From the NCBI RefSeq assembly GCF_035920345.1, contig NZ_CP109149.1, positions 4,588,001 to 4,652,000 of the forward strand: DNA of 64,000 bases, read 5' to 3'. Origin of the DNA: Nocardia vinacea. GTDB taxonomy: Bacteria > Actinomycetota > Actinomycetes > Mycobacteriales > Mycobacteriaceae. Under the pieces are notes generated by a model that was not told where the DNA came from, made no database searches, and saw only the letters and a program-made list of their open reading frames with translations. The position numbers and the translations under genes are program-made. This document shows, piece by piece, positions 1-10,244 of this stretch. Within the stretch, counting starts at the first letter, position 1. Every line of letters starts with the position of its first letter.

Positions 1-2
1 CC

Positions 3-509
3 GTAGCCGAGACGCCGGTCGGATTCGATCCGGCCCAATCCGATTCGCATTGGCCCGACCAGTGCAATGTGGCGCAGGTTGTCACCGACCGCATCGAAGA
101 GTGGCAAGTCGCCTTCGACGACGCGCATATGACGCTATCGACCATCCCGTCGGAACCGGTGATCGAAGCGGCCGTGCCCGCCGATGCGCTCGAGCAGATC
201 CTGGATATCACCCTGAGCAATTCGTGCCGCTATGCGGGGGCCGGGGCGAATACCGAAGTGCGCATCCAAGGCGGGCAGACGTGGATCACCATTTCAGTAA
301 TCGATAACGGCATCGGCGTCTCCGAGAACGAGCTCGACAAGCTGACCACCCGGTTCTACCGCGGTGCATCGGCGGCAACGGGCGGATCCGGGTTGGGCCT
401 GCCGATCGCGCTGGCGCTGGCACAGCGGTTCCAGGGTGAAATTCTGATCGGTTCGGCGGATCCACACGGATTGCATGTGGCAGTGCGGTTGCCTGTGGTG
501 AAAAAGTAG
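3..509 (+). CDS. Sensor histidine kinase, C-terminal part (5' end outside window)
   Basis: The frame is open from the window edge, so only the last about 168 codons are present. They hold a HATPase_c (GHKL) ATP-binding domain. An N-box-like segment (LSNSCRYA) is followed by the G1 box DNGIG, an F-box-like FYRG and the G2 box GGSGLGL, then a short C-terminal strand ending KK. These are the ATP-lid motifs of a two-component sensor kinase, which passes phosphate to a response regulator. The sensor, membrane and dimerisation/His parts, and presumably the partner regulator, lie upstream of the window. The ATPase call is firm. The specific kinase cannot be named. Confidence 0.88.
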   Translation, partial: VAETPVGFDPAQSDSHWPDQCNVAQVVTDRIEEWQVAFDDAHMTLSTIPSEPVIEAAVPADALEQILDITLSNSCRYAGAGANTEVRIQGGQTWITISVIDNGIGVSENELDKLTTRFYRGASAATGGSGLGLPIALALAQRFQGEILIGSADPHGLHVAVRLPVVKK

Positions 510-599
510 CGCGAGGTCGCCGCTCGGTCCGAACGGCACGGATCGACATTTGGCAAATAGAGCGCGGGTGGCGTGTCCGATCATCGCTTGCTCATGAGA

Positions 600-863
600 T
601 CGCCGACAATATCCGACCTTCGCAGAAAGCGAAATTCCTCCCAAAGTATACGCGGAGGAGAATGTCGCCAACCCGGATTGCACCGTATCGTCGGATAAAA
701 CGCAGGTAACTTACCCGAGAAGAGATCATTGCGCCCGGTTGGCGTCTCGATCTGCAGCTCAGCCTCGAGATCAAGCCCGATATCACATTCCTGAGCCTGG
801 ACAGCATCGCGCTGACCACCGACAACGATACGAACCGCAGCATTCTGACCGGAAGCAGGCTCT
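600..863 (+). pseudogene. Possible frameshifted gene remnant
   Basis: The interval 510-1144 has no clear intact gene. On the plus strand one frame reads a plausible peptide from the stop at 595-597 to about 718 (it includes EENVANPDCTVSSDK). A different frame then continues from about 722 to a TGA at 861-863 (GWRLDLQLSLEIKPDITFLS). One missing or extra base near 720 would join them. No start codon or ribosome site is visible and I do not recognise the family. This is inference from peptide composition alone, so it is weak. Confidence 0.2.
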
Positions 864-898
864 GAGACAAAGCGCTCGATATGCCCCGGACGCCCGCA

Positions 899-946
899 TG
901 GTGCGCGCTTCGAACCACCCCGCAACGAGGTTCGAAGCGCGCACCA
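899..946. repeat. Perfect 18-bp inverted repeat (hairpin)
   Basis: The arms 899-916 and 929-946 are exact reverse complements (TGGTGCGCGCTTCGAACC and its complement) separated by 12 nt. It lies in the gene-poor interval between the kinase end and the lipoprotein start. No T-run follows, so it is not a classical terminator. It could be a factor-binding palindrome or a terminator of the T-less actinobacterial type. Confidence 0.7.
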
Positions 947-1144
947 ACCATGCGAGCCAGTCAATCGATACACGATGCGACAATCGTACGTCTAACAGAT
1001 CTGCGGATCCGTGCCGAAATTTGAGCATCACTTGAGGTTGCCGCTGATATTTGATTATTTCTTTGGATTTTCGAAAGCCATCGGATACCGCTTGCCGTAT
1101 ATGATCGGCGAACCGAGAACAATGAATCAGAAGGGTCCAAATCC

Positions 1145-1588
1145 GTGCGTAGCACTGTTATCACCATCGCCACTATCATCGTCGGCCTCGGAGCACTTTC
1201 CGGTTGTGCCGGCAAGGATTCGTCATCGGCGTCATCGTCATCGTCATCGCATGCATCGGCCAGTGACAATTCGTCCGCCACCGAGTATTGCGCAGCGGTC
1301 GAGAACATGGGCGACCTCAGCGCACAGTCGTCCTCGGACGACCTGGTCGCCAAGTCCAGGAAAATCGCCGAGATCGCGCCGGCCGATATCAAGGCGGACT
1401 GGGAGACATTCGCAGATGCCCAAGAAGCCTCCATAGCTGCCCTGAATACCAAGCTCGATACCTCCGACCCGTCGAAGTCGCTGGCGGAAATGCAAAGCAA
1501 AATGGGCTCCCTCGAGGAGAATTCGACCAGGATGATGACTGCCGCGCAGAACATCGGAACCCATATCGAGACGACCTGCGGGAAATAA
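1145..1588 (+). CDS. Small Ser-rich secreted lipoprotein
   Basis: This encodes 147 residues from a GTG start. The N-terminus is a short basic head, a hydrophobic core and a lipobox LSGC at about residues 18-21, so the mature protein should be lipid-anchored on the outer face of the membrane. A serine-rich linker (about residues 24-45) comes next, then a mostly helical domain with two cysteines (near YCAAV and at the C-terminus, TTCGK) that could form a disulfide. I do not recognise a named domain. Many actinomycetes carry small helical lipoproteins of this shape with unknown function. It stands alone, with decayed DNA downstream. Confidence 0.8.
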   Translation: MRSTVITIATIIVGLGALSGCAGKDSSSASSSSSSHASASDNSSATEYCAAVENMGDLSAQSSSDDLVAKSRKIAEIAPADIKADWETFADAQEASIAALNTKLDTSDPSKSLAEMQSKMGSLEENSTRMMTAAQNIGTHIETTCGK

Positions 1589-1624
1589 CTGAAGCAGAAA
1601 TCTGCGGGAGCCGATCCGGCCTGT

Positions 1625-2572
<948 letters not shown>

Positions 2573-2727
2573 CCGGCAATCCTGCCTCGCGGCGATTCCA
2601 GCGGACCACACCCGACTGTTCGAATGAAAATTTGCATACGGGCAATATTCTGCAAAACTAGTTGCACACAAGCCTCAAGACTGTTGCCTACAGCACACGA
2701 CCAACCGAGCATGTCTGGACCTAGTCG

Positions 2728-3115
2728 ATGACCACCACACCTGCCGCTGACTCAACCCCTTCGATGCTCCGCAATCCGGCCCGCTCCCACCACGCTGATC
2801 TCGCTGCGCGGCGTGACCAGAGCTTTTGGCAAGGTCACGGTGCTGCGTCGTCGCCCTCGATATCGGGTGCTCGCGTACGCCTGCGTTCCCGCCGATCAAC
2901 TGATGGATACCGCTACGACGCTCGCCGCCACACTGGCCGGTAAAGCGCCGCTGGCGCTCGCGCGGATGAAATCCGCACTGGCTCGCGCCGATTCGCTCGA
3001 GGCGGCGTTCACCTCCGAACCACAAGAGTTGCTCGCGCTCATGGGCACCAGCGACTGGGCAGAGGGACTGGCCGCCTTCGCGGAACGGCGCGCACCCGTC
3101 TTCCACAGAAAGTAG
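2728..3115 (+). pseudogene. Fused remnants: ABC-transporter ATPase start and enoyl-CoA hydratase end
   Basis: Around 2792-2848 the plus strand reads TLISLRGVTRAFGKVTVLR, the typical first strand of an ABC transporter ATP-binding protein, but the Walker A motif never follows. The same frame runs into a C-terminal crotonase (enoyl-CoA hydratase) tail from about 2885 (VPADQLMDTATTLA ... LAAFAERRAPVFHRK). The start codon ATG 2728 with MTTTPAADSTP is in another frame. The simplest reading is a deletion joining two genes, followed by a frameshift. It sits 12 bp before the intact acyl-CoA synthetase, so the lost hydratase may once have belonged to that operon. Confidence 0.6.
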
Positions 3116-3127
3116 GAACACCACACC

Positions 3128-5305
3128 GTGACACACCGACCAACGACACCACTGGCCGGAATCTCCGAACGCAGTGCGCTGCATCGGCTGCTCGATCCGC
3201 GCTCCATCGCGATCATCGGCGCATCGACCAACCCTGCCAAGCGCGGCTACCAGGCGATCAGAGCGCTACGCGACTCCGGATACGCACACCCCATCTATCC
3301 GGTCAATCCAACCGCGACCAAGATCCTCGGTGTGGACGTGGTCGCGAGCATCGACCACTTGCCGTACGGCGTCGATATCGCACTGATCGCCCTGGCGGCC
3401 GCGGCAGTGCCGCGGGTGCTGCGCGAGTGCGGTGCCGCGGGAATACCTGGTGCGGTCGTGCTGGCCAACGGTTTTCGCGAAATCGGTCCGGCCGGCGCGC
3501 AGCTCGATGCCGAACTGCTGTCGGCGATCGCCGACAGCGGAGTGCGGGTGATCGGCCCGAACACCTCTGGTGTATTCAATGTGGAAACCGGTGCGAATTT
3601 GGTCGGATTGCCCGGTGTCCCCAACGGGCCGATCAGCGTCATCACGCAGAGCGGGAACATGCTCCTGTCCCTGGTCAACGACAACCGTGCGGTGCGCGGA
3701 CCCGGCTTCCACTCCTACGTCGGTCTCGGCAACCAGGCCGATGTCCGCTATGACGAATGTGTAACCGAGCTCGCCGCGCAATCCGGCACCGGGGCGATGG
3801 CCATCCACAGTGAAGGCTTTGTCGACGGACGCGCCTTCCTGGTCGCCGCCGCCGACGCCGCGACCAGGAAGCCGCTTGTGCTGTTGCGTGGCGGACGGTC
3901 GGCGATCGGCGGCAGAACCGCCATGTCGCACACGGGGTCGATCGCGGGCTCCGACGCGGTGGCCACCGCAGTGCTCCGGCAAGCGGGGGTGGAGTTGGTG
4001 CATCGCAGCGACGAACTCGCCGTCGTGGCAGGCGCATTGGCAACTACCGCATCAGTGCGGCCGGGCAGGCGAGTCGCCATTCTCAGCGACGGTGGCGGTC
4101 ATGCGACTTTGGCCGCCGACGCAATGACCGCACGTGGCATCGAGCTCGCCGAGTTGTCCGAGTCGACCCAGGCCGCACTCCGGGTGTTACTCGGCCCGAC
4201 GGCCTCGGTGGTCGATCCCGTCGACGTCGCCGGTGCCACCGATGCGGATCCGAGCATATTCGCCGATGCGGTCGAGATACTCATGAAAGACCCCGCAGTC
4301 GGCCTTGTCCTGATCGTCGGCCTGTTCGGCGGCTATCACCTGCGCTTCGACCGCAGCTTCGAATCCGTCGAGAACGACACCGCGACGGAATTGTTGGCCT
4401 TGAGCGCGGAATACGACACGCCACTACTGGTCCAGAGTTGCTACGCGAATGACAAGATCCGTAATCACGATCGGCTACGCGCCGGCGGCGTACCGGTCGT
4501 CGCATCAGTCGACCACGCGGTCCGGATCGCGGAGGCACTGGATCGACGCCGGGTTCGGCGATCCACGGCGCACCGGCGCACATCGTTCGTTTTGCCAGCC
4601 CCTGCCAAACCGGTGGCCACGCACCCCGGGGCCCTGGACGAGCCGAAGGCACGCGCGCTCCTCGAAGCAACCGGAATCGATACCGGCGCATGGACATTCG
4701 CCACGACGATAGATGACGTGACGGCGGCAGTGACCGAATTCGCCTGCGCATGTGCGGTGAAAGTCGTCTGCTCGCAGGTAGTCCACAAGTCCGATGTCGG
4801 CGGCGTCCGTCTCGACGTCGTTGCCGCGACGGCCGCGGCGAACGCGCAACGCATCATCGACACAGTTACCGCGCGAGTACCTGACGCCCGGATCGACGGA
4901 ATGGTCGTCACCCCGATGGCCGAGCGCGGTGTGGAATTGCTCGTCGGTGCCACCCGAGATCCGATCTTCGGTCCGATCGTCGCCTTCGGCACCGGCGGCG
5001 TGCTGGTCGATGCCCTCGAGGACGTCGCCTTCCGCGCCGCGCCACTGACCGAACTCGAAGCGCACGAGATGATTTCCGAAACCCGCGCGGCGCGGCTGCT
5101 CGACGGATACCGCCACCTGCCGGTCGTCGACCGGAACGCACTTGCCGAGTTCCTGGTTCGGGTCGGTGATGTCGTCGCCGCGCATCCGGAGATCACGGAA
5201 TTGGACCTCAATCCGGTCATTGCCACAGGTAATAGCCTGGTGCCAGTGGACGTTCGGATAGTCATCGGGCCGACAGTCCCCGTTCCGATGGAGAGGAATT
5301 CATGA
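3128..5305 (+). CDS. Acyl-CoA synthetase (NDP-forming type), CoA-binding plus ATP-grasp
   Basis: This encodes 725 residues from GTG 3128. It joins a carboxylic acid and CoA using ATP, with a phospho-histidine intermediate in characterised relatives. The N-terminal CoA-binding Rossmann domain shows IAIIGAST near residue 28 and GPNTSG near 142. The middle succinyl-CoA-ligase-like domain has the segment MSHTGSIAGS that carries the family's histidine. The C-terminal third (from about residue 495) is an ATP-grasp domain ending in ELDLNPVI. The full-length single-chain layout matches ADP-forming acetate/acyl-CoA ligases and Pat-like proteins, but there is no GNAT domain. The stop overlaps the next start (ATGA), so it is translationally coupled to an enoyl-CoA hydratase. 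This points to activation and beta-oxidation of an organic acid. The substrate is unknown. Confidence 0.9.
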   Translation: MTHRPTTPLAGISERSALHRLLDPRSIAIIGASTNPAKRGYQAIRALRDSGYAHPIYPVNPTATKILGVDVVASIDHLPYGVDIALIALAAAAVPRVLRECGAAGIPGAVVLANGFREIGPAGAQLDAELLSAIADSGVRVIGPNTSGVFNVETGANLVGLPGVPNGPISVITQSGNMLLSLVNDNRAVRGPGFHSYVGLGNQADVRYDECVTELAAQSGTGAMAIHSEGFVDGRAFLVAAADAATRKPLVLLRGGRSAIGGRTAMSHTGSIAGSDAVATAVLRQAGVELVHRSDELAVVAGALATTASVRPGRRVAILSDGGGHATLAADAMTARGIELAELSESTQAALRVLLGPTASVVDPVDVAGATDADPSIFADAVEILMKDPAVGLVLIVGLFGGYHLRFDRSFESVENDTATELLALSAEYDTPLLVQSCYANDKIRNHDRLRAGGVPVVASVDHAVRIAEALDRRRVRRSTAHRRTSFVLPAPAKPVATHPGALDEPKARALLEATGIDTGAWTFATTIDDVTAAVTEFACACAVKVVCSQVVHKSDVGGVRLDVVAATAAANAQRIIDTVTARVPDARIDGMVVTPMAERGVELLVGATRDPIFGPIVAFGTGGVLVDALEDVAFRAAPLTELEAHEMISETRAARLLDGYRHLPVVDRNALAEFLVRVGDVVAAHPEITELDLNPVIATGNSLVPVDVRIVIGPTVPVPMERNS

Positions 5306-6102
5306 GTGACCCCGTCCTGATCGAGCGCACCGGCGATATCGTCGTCTGGACACTCAACAACCCCGAAGCACGTAACCCGATATCCGAATCCGACGTCATC
5401 GAGGCACTCGAAGACGCCGTCCATGCGGTCAACCGAGACTCAACTGTCCGTGTGGCAATTCTGACCGGAGCCGGGACGGCGTTCTCCTCCGGCGGGAATA
5501 TCAAGCACATGCGCGACCGCGCGGGCATGTTCGGTGGGGCGCCGGCCGAACTACGTCAGAGTTACCGGCACGGCATTCAACGGATACCGAAAGCCCTGTA
5601 CCACTGCGAGATTCCGACCGTCGCCGCGGTGAACGGGCCCGCGATCGGCGCCGGATGCGACCTCGCCTTGATGTGCGATATGCGGATCGCGGCAAGCACC
5701 GCCACTTTCGCCGAAAGCTTCGTCAAGGTCGGCCTCATTCCCGGCGATGGCGGCGCATGGCTACTCCCCCGTGCGATCGGCATGGCACGAGCCAGCGAGA
5801 TGGCATTCACCGGTGCGGCGATCGATGCGGCTACGGCACTGGCGTGGGGGATGGTTTCCACCGTCGTGCCGACCGGCCGACTCCTCGAGACCGCACACGA
5901 ACTGGCAGGACGGGTGGCGGCCAACCCACCGGATGTCCTGCGGATGACCAAAAAGCTACTGCGCGAAGGTCAACAGCAGAGCCTGGACAGCCTGCTCGAG
6001 CTCTCGGCCGCCATGCAGGCCATCGCCCATCAGACCGACGATCATCACGAGGCGGTCGCCGCCATGCTCGAGCGCCGCGCCCCCAGGTTCACCGGTCGGT
6101 GA
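5302..6102 (+). CDS. Enoyl-CoA hydratase/isomerase (crotonase family)
   Basis: This encodes 266 residues, the usual crotonase length. Two oxyanion-hole segments are visible: SSGGNIKHM near residue 56 and the glycine-rich GPAIGAGCDLALM near 113. The catalytic region reads FAESFVKVGLIPGDGGAW. The first acidic residue is kept and the second position is Asp in a PGDGG turn, as in several crotonases that are not simple hydratases. The ATG overlaps the stop of the acyl-CoA synthetase, so the two form an operon. It probably hydrates or isomerises the CoA ester made by that enzyme. The exact reaction is not deducible. Confidence 0.9.
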   Translation: MSDPVLIERTGDIVVWTLNNPEARNPISESDVIEALEDAVHAVNRDSTVRVAILTGAGTAFSSGGNIKHMRDRAGMFGGAPAELRQSYRHGIQRIPKALYHCEIPTVAAVNGPAIGAGCDLALMCDMRIAASTATFAESFVKVGLIPGDGGAWLLPRAIGMARASEMAFTGAAIDAATALAWGMVSTVVPTGRLLETAHELAGRVAANPPDVLRMTKKLLREGQQQSLDSLLELSAAMQAIAHQTDDHHEAVAAMLERRAPRFTGR

Positions 6103-6180
6103 CGCTTAGATGCCGCATATGTCTGGTCAGCATCCCCCCGCAGAGGGCACTGGAGATCTCTTTCACCATACGATGGCCCG

Positions 6181-6777
6181 ATGTCAGCACTGCCCCTGAT
6201 CTTCACCGCGGGCTGGGCGAGCGGGGTCAATGCCTATGCGGTGGTCCTGCTGCTCGGCATCTTCGGCGTGACCGGTCTGTCCGATGAGGTGCCGGAAGCA
6301 CTGCAGCGCACCGATGTGCTGATCGCGGCCGGTGTGTTGTTCCTCATCGAGGCCGTCGCGGATAAGGTCCCCTATCTCGACAGCTTCTGGGATGCGGTGC
6401 ACACCATCGTGCGCCCGGCATCGGGTGCGGTTGTCGCGGCACTGCTCGCAGGCCAGGATGGTTCGCTTCCCCAGCTCGCGGCCGGTGCGGTCGGCGGAAC
6501 CACCGCCCTGGCAAGCCATCTCGTGAAGGCCGGAACGCGGATGGCGATCAACACCTCGCCGGAGCCCGCGAGCAATATCGTCATGAGTCTCGTCGAGGAT
6601 CTGACCGTCGGCGGCATCGTCACCATCGCGATCTTTCACCCGGTCGTGGCGGCCGTCTGCGCGGGCACACTGCTGGTGATCGGCTTGATCCTGGTTTATC
6701 TGCTGGCGAGTCGAATCCGCCGCTACCGCATTCGCCGCAGACAACGGCGCGAGGCCAAACAGGCGGCGGCCGTCTAG
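6181..6777 (+). CDS. DUF4126 membrane protein
   Basis: This encodes 198 residues with four or five hydrophobic segments. The N-terminus (TAGWASGVNAYAVVLLLG) and the VADKVPYLDSFWD segment near residue 60 are characteristic of DUF4126. The C-terminal tail is strongly basic (RIRRYRIRRRQRR) and probably cytoplasmic. The function of the family is unknown. The gene ends in a 4-bp convergent overlap with the methyltransferase on the other strand. Confidence 0.85.
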   Translation: MSALPLIFTAGWASGVNAYAVVLLLGIFGVTGLSDEVPEALQRTDVLIAAGVLFLIEAVADKVPYLDSFWDAVHTIVRPASGAVVAALLAGQDGSLPQLAAGAVGGTTALASHLVKAGTRMAINTSPEPASNIVMSLVEDLTVGGIVTIAIFHPVVAAVCAGTLLVIGLILVYLLASRIRRYRIRRRQRREAKQAAAV

Positions 6778-7409
6778 GCGGGTTTGCGCCACACCAACGA
6801 GTAGCGCCAGAAGACCAGCCGCCGCACCCGCGCACCGGGCAGAACCGCCGCGACCCGCGCCCGCACCTGCCGCGTCGTCAGCGGCGGATCGAGCACAACC
6901 GGCATGGCATCATGCGTCTCCTCAACCGCGTACCAACTCCCCCGGCCACGCGCCCGAAGAATCCGAAACACCATCCCGAGCACCCGATGCCCGATGGCCG
7001 CCACCAACTCGACGGGCAATTCCCGACGGAGATCGCGCCGCGGCAATGCCACAGCAGCGATCACACCACCCGGCCGCACTGCCCGCGCCAACGCCGGCAG
7101 CACCTCATCGAGCGGCATATGGTGCAACGTGCTGATCGACACGATCGCGTCATGGGCGCCCTCTGCCAGCGGCTCGGTCAGCACATCCCCGAGGATGCAC
7201 CGGACATTGTCCGGCGTCGCCTGCTTCGCGGCATCGATCATCACCGGCGACCGGTCGATTGCATCAACGTGCTCGACCCGCCGCGCAAGTTCCCCCGCGA
7301 ATGCCCCGGCCCCACAACCGACGTCCAATACCCGAGTACACGGGTTAGGCAGTTGCCGCATGAGAAACCGCTGGTAATAGGCGTTGTGACTCCAATTGAG
7401 CTTGCTCAT
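6774..7409 (-). CDS. Class I SAM-dependent methyltransferase
   Basis: This encodes 211 residues from ATG 7409. A GTG nine bases upstream is an alternative start. Motif I is VLDVGCGAGAF near residue 28, the acidic end of the second strand is in HVDAIDRS, motif III-like GDVLTEPL follows, and the post-motif region reads SISTLHHMPLDEVLPALARAVRPGG. This is the standard methyltransf_11 fold of small-molecule methyltransferases. The acceptor substrate is unknown. It is divergent from the P450 gene, with about 190 bp between them, and may share a control region with it. Confidence 0.88.
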   Translation of the reverse strand: MSKLNWSHNAYYQRFLMRQLPNPCTRVLDVGCGAGAFAGELARRVEHVDAIDRSPVMIDAAKQATPDNVRCILGDVLTEPLAEGAHDAIVSISTLHHMPLDEVLPALARAVRPGGVIAAVALPRRDLRRELPVELVAAIGHRVLGMVFRILRARGRGSWYAVEETHDAMPVVLDPPLTTRQVRARVAAVLPGARVRRLVFWRYSLVWRKPA

Positions 7410-7600
7410 CGAGAACACCTTGCCACGCGTCCGCCGAAACTCCGTCCGCGCCCGGAGTTATGTTCCGATCGCGGCGGAATACCGTTGCGGAGCAGAGGAT
7501 CTGGATCGGGGCCCGGGCGACGCCGCCGGTGATCGACACTGACCTGGCCCGAACCGGGATGGTCCGGGTGCCATCCGTCGATTACACCATTGGAGACAGT

Positions 7601-8806
7601 ATGACCGAGTCGGTCATCCAGCTGCCGACCGCTGGACAAACGGTTCTCGAGACCTACGAGCGAATTTCGCAACGCGGGCCGGTGGTTCCGGTCGAGTTGA
7701 CCGGTGGCGTCGCGGCCTGGGTCGCGGTGAGCCACAAGGCGGTGACCGACGTTCTGGCGGGCGACGGCACAGTATTCAGCAAGAACGCCAAGAACTGTGC
7801 GGCACTGCACGACGGCACTATTCCGGCGGATTGGCCGATGCGCGCGTTCACCGATATCGACCACATGCTGAACAAGGACGGCGAGGACCATCGGAGGCTG
7901 CGCCGGACGATCAGCGCCGCGTTCACCCCGGCTCGGGTCGCCGCACTCGAATCCCGGATTCAGCAGATCACTACGGAGTTCATCGACGACTTCGCCGACG
8001 AGAAGGACGAATTCGATCTCGTCCCGCGATTCACCCTCCCGTTCCCGGTGCGGGTGATCTGTGAACTGTACGGGGTCGGCGAGGCGGATCAGTCACGGAT
8101 CCGCGATTGGGCCACCACCCTCATGTCGCAGACCAGCACCGGTGAGCAGATGCAGGCCGCCATGACAGAGATGCTGGCGTTCCTCGCGGAATTCCTCGAG
8201 GCCAAACGGCGCGAGCCGGGCGACGACCTCACCTCCGCCATGCTGGCGGCCAACACCGACAACCTGACCACCGACGATATGGTCAACATGTTGTGGCTGG
8301 TGATCATGGCCGGCCACGAGACCACGGTGCACCTGCTGGCCAATGCGATCATCGCACTGTGCGAGAACCCGGTGCAGCTGGACAAGGCCCGCACCGAGGA
8401 CCGCTGGGCGGACGTGGTCGAGGAGGCACTGCGCTTCCGGTCGCCGGTGTACAGCGCCAACCTCCGTTATGCCCAGCAGGATGTCACCATCGCGGGCGTC
8501 GACCTGCCGGCGGGCGCGATCGTCATCTGGAACGGCAATGTCGGGCGAGACCCGGAGCGATACCCGAACGCCGATGTGTTCGACATCGACCACGATCACC
8601 GGAGTCAGTTGGCCTTCGGCAGGGGCCCGCACGTCTGCCTGGGCGCACCGCTGGCCCGCCTGGAGGCGCGCATCGCGCTGTCCACGCTGTTCCACCGCTT
8701 CCCGCTGCTGCGCCTGGCCCGGGATTCGGCGCTGCTTCCGGTCAGCCCGCAGTTCATGACCGCGGGCCCGCTCACTCTGCCGGTGCGGTTGCACCCAGCC
8801 GACTGA
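7601..8806 (+). CDS. Cytochrome P450
   Basis: This encodes 401 residues from ATG 7601, which has GGAG five bases upstream. The frame extends further upstream, but this start gives the normal bacterial class I length. The I-helix oxygen-activation motif is AGHETT (237-242), the ExxR motif is EALR (275-278), and the haem-binding loop FGRGPHVCLG places the thiolate ligand at Cys346. The protein is soluble and needs a ferredoxin and reductase encoded elsewhere. The hydroxylated substrate is unknown. The 3' end overlaps the AraC regulator by 35 bp tail to tail. Confidence 0.96.
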   Translation: MTESVIQLPTAGQTVLETYERISQRGPVVPVELTGGVAAWVAVSHKAVTDVLAGDGTVFSKNAKNCAALHDGTIPADWPMRAFTDIDHMLNKDGEDHRRLRRTISAAFTPARVAALESRIQQITTEFIDDFADEKDEFDLVPRFTLPFPVRVICELYGVGEADQSRIRDWATTLMSQTSTGEQMQAAMTEMLAFLAEFLEAKRREPGDDLTSAMLAANTDNLTTDDMVNMLWLVIMAGHETTVHLLANAIIALCENPVQLDKARTEDRWADVVEEALRFRSPVYSANLRYAQQDVTIAGVDLPAGAIVIWNGNVGRDPERYPNADVFDIDHDHRSQLAFGRGPHVCLGAPLARLEARIALSTLFHRFPLLRLARDSALLPVSPQFMTAGPLTLPVRLHPAD

Positions 8807-9746
8807 CTACCGATGCCGGCTGGCCGGTCTCGGCCAGCCGACGTTTGCGGAATTCCCTCGGGGTTTCGCCGAATCGCGCCTTGAACGCGGCGGAGAACCA
8901 GGTGACGGTGAATCCGCTGCGCGCGGCGATCTCGCCGATGGTGAGTGTCGTACTCGAGTTTTCGAGCATGCCGCGTGCCGCACGCAGTGATTCATCCTGG
9001 CGAACTTCACGATACGTAGTACCGACCTGTTCCAGTGCGGTACGCAGCTGCCGTGGCGACCAGCTCAATGCCCGCGCCACCGCGGACAGCCGGAGGTCGG
9101 CGACTCCGATATTGTCGCGCACGTACCGACGCACGGCCTCGGCCGTCTCGGCCAGATGCGCTCGCTGCGGACTGCTGTCGCCCACGGCCATCATGCACAG
9201 CAGTTCGGTGGTCCGGTCGCAGACCGCGTTGAAGTCACGGCCGGTGAGCCGGGATCGCTCGGCATGAGTGTCGCGGATCATGTTCCGGGCAATGCGTCCG
9301 AGTCCGGAGTCGAGGTCGAATACCGGTCGACGCGCGCCGAGCGGTGATATCGCGTGGTCGACCTCGGTGCGTGGGATCTGGAAGCCGAATGCCACCGAGC
9401 TGGGCACCCCTAACCGAAGTGCTTGGTCCAAGCCCATCAGAACCGCCTGTCCCGGTGCTACACAAGTGATTTCGCGATCATCGGCGACCGTGAACGACCC
9501 GCGCTCCGGGACCACCAGCCAGTAGAAGTTCTCCGCGGGCATCCGGCGGATGTGTGACGGCGTGCGAAGTGCCAGTCGATCGCCCGGCTGATCCCAGCGC
9601 AGCAGGTTGTAGCTCGTCGTATGCTGCGTGATCAGTGTGACCTGCCACTGGTTCCGATCTCGATATCGGTGGTCCATCGGAACAATGCTGTTGGCCACAG
9701 CGGTCCATTCATCGGCACCGGCCACGTGCAGTTCGTCGTATCTCAT
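8772..9746 (-). CDS. AraC-family transcriptional regulator
   Basis: This encodes 324 residues. An N-terminal sensing domain of the AraC-binding-like type (about residues 1-180, with VPERGSFTVADD near 78) is followed by a C-terminal double HTH. The segments ADLRLSAVARALSWSPRQLR and LTIGEIAARSGFTVTWFSAAFKARFGETPREFRKRR are the typical AraC DNA-binding helices and closing motif. It converges on the P450 gene and may regulate it or the EamA gene. Its ligand is unknown. Confidence 0.92.
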   Translation of the reverse strand: MRYDELHVAGADEWTAVANSIVPMDHRYRDRNQWQVTLITQHTTSYNLLRWDQPGDRLALRTPSHIRRMPAENFYWLVVPERGSFTVADDREITCVAPGQAVLMGLDQALRLGVPSSVAFGFQIPRTEVDHAISPLGARRPVFDLDSGLGRIARNMIRDTHAERSRLTGRDFNAVCDRTTELLCMMAVGDSSPQRAHLAETAEAVRRYVRDNIGVADLRLSAVARALSWSPRQLRTALEQVGTTYREVRQDESLRAARGMLENSSTTLTIGEIAARSGFTVTWFSAAFKARFGETPREFRKRRLAETGQPASVVSRLGATAPAE

Positions 9747-10244
9747 GTCGAAACCCCGATCACCTCACCGGATAACGATATCCGCTCCGCTGAACAAAAG
9801 GTCGGCCGGACGGGATCGGGATGCCCTGCCTGTCGGTCGAACGCTGCGCGATGCAGCAAATATTCTGCCCAACAGTAGAACTCGTCTATTCACGGCTGGC
9901 CCGAAAACATAAGTTCTCTGCCTCGGAACAGAATTGATGAGGCGTCGGGCCCATGGGTGAGGAGTTTGTCGACGGAATGCATCGGACCGCAGACGGCAGC
10001 TCACCACGGTCGCGGCCGGACGCAAGCCGCCGAGTACCGCAGTCCGGTGCCGTCGGTGCGGAGCTGCCCGATCGGTTCCCGGCGGCGGTCAGGTGCCGAC
10101 GATTGCCGGATGGCGTCATCTCGGCGAGCAGGGCGAGCACCCCGGCGCCACAACGGAATTGCGTGCGCTCGCCGATCGACCGTTCGTACGTAGTGCGGGC
10201 AACTGCCGCGCCCGGTTTGACATAGGTCCGGCCTCCGGTTACGC
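9747..10244. other. Gene-poor interval between AraC regulator and EamA gene
   Basis: I find no convincing gene here. Open frames exist on both strands, but their peptides are rich in Arg, Ser and Pro as expected for shadow frames, with no recognisable motif. The interval must hold the promoters of the two divergent genes. Confidence 0.5.

Noticed and set aside
899..946. GGTTCGAA in the palindrome considered as a tRNA T-loop
   Set aside because: It is half of a perfect inverted repeat, and no acceptor, anticodon or D arm can be formed around it.
961..1554. 197-codon minus-strand frame opposite the lipoprotein
   Set aside because: The plus-strand frame has a signal peptide and lipobox. The minus frame has an Asp run that is only the complement of the Ser-rich linker.
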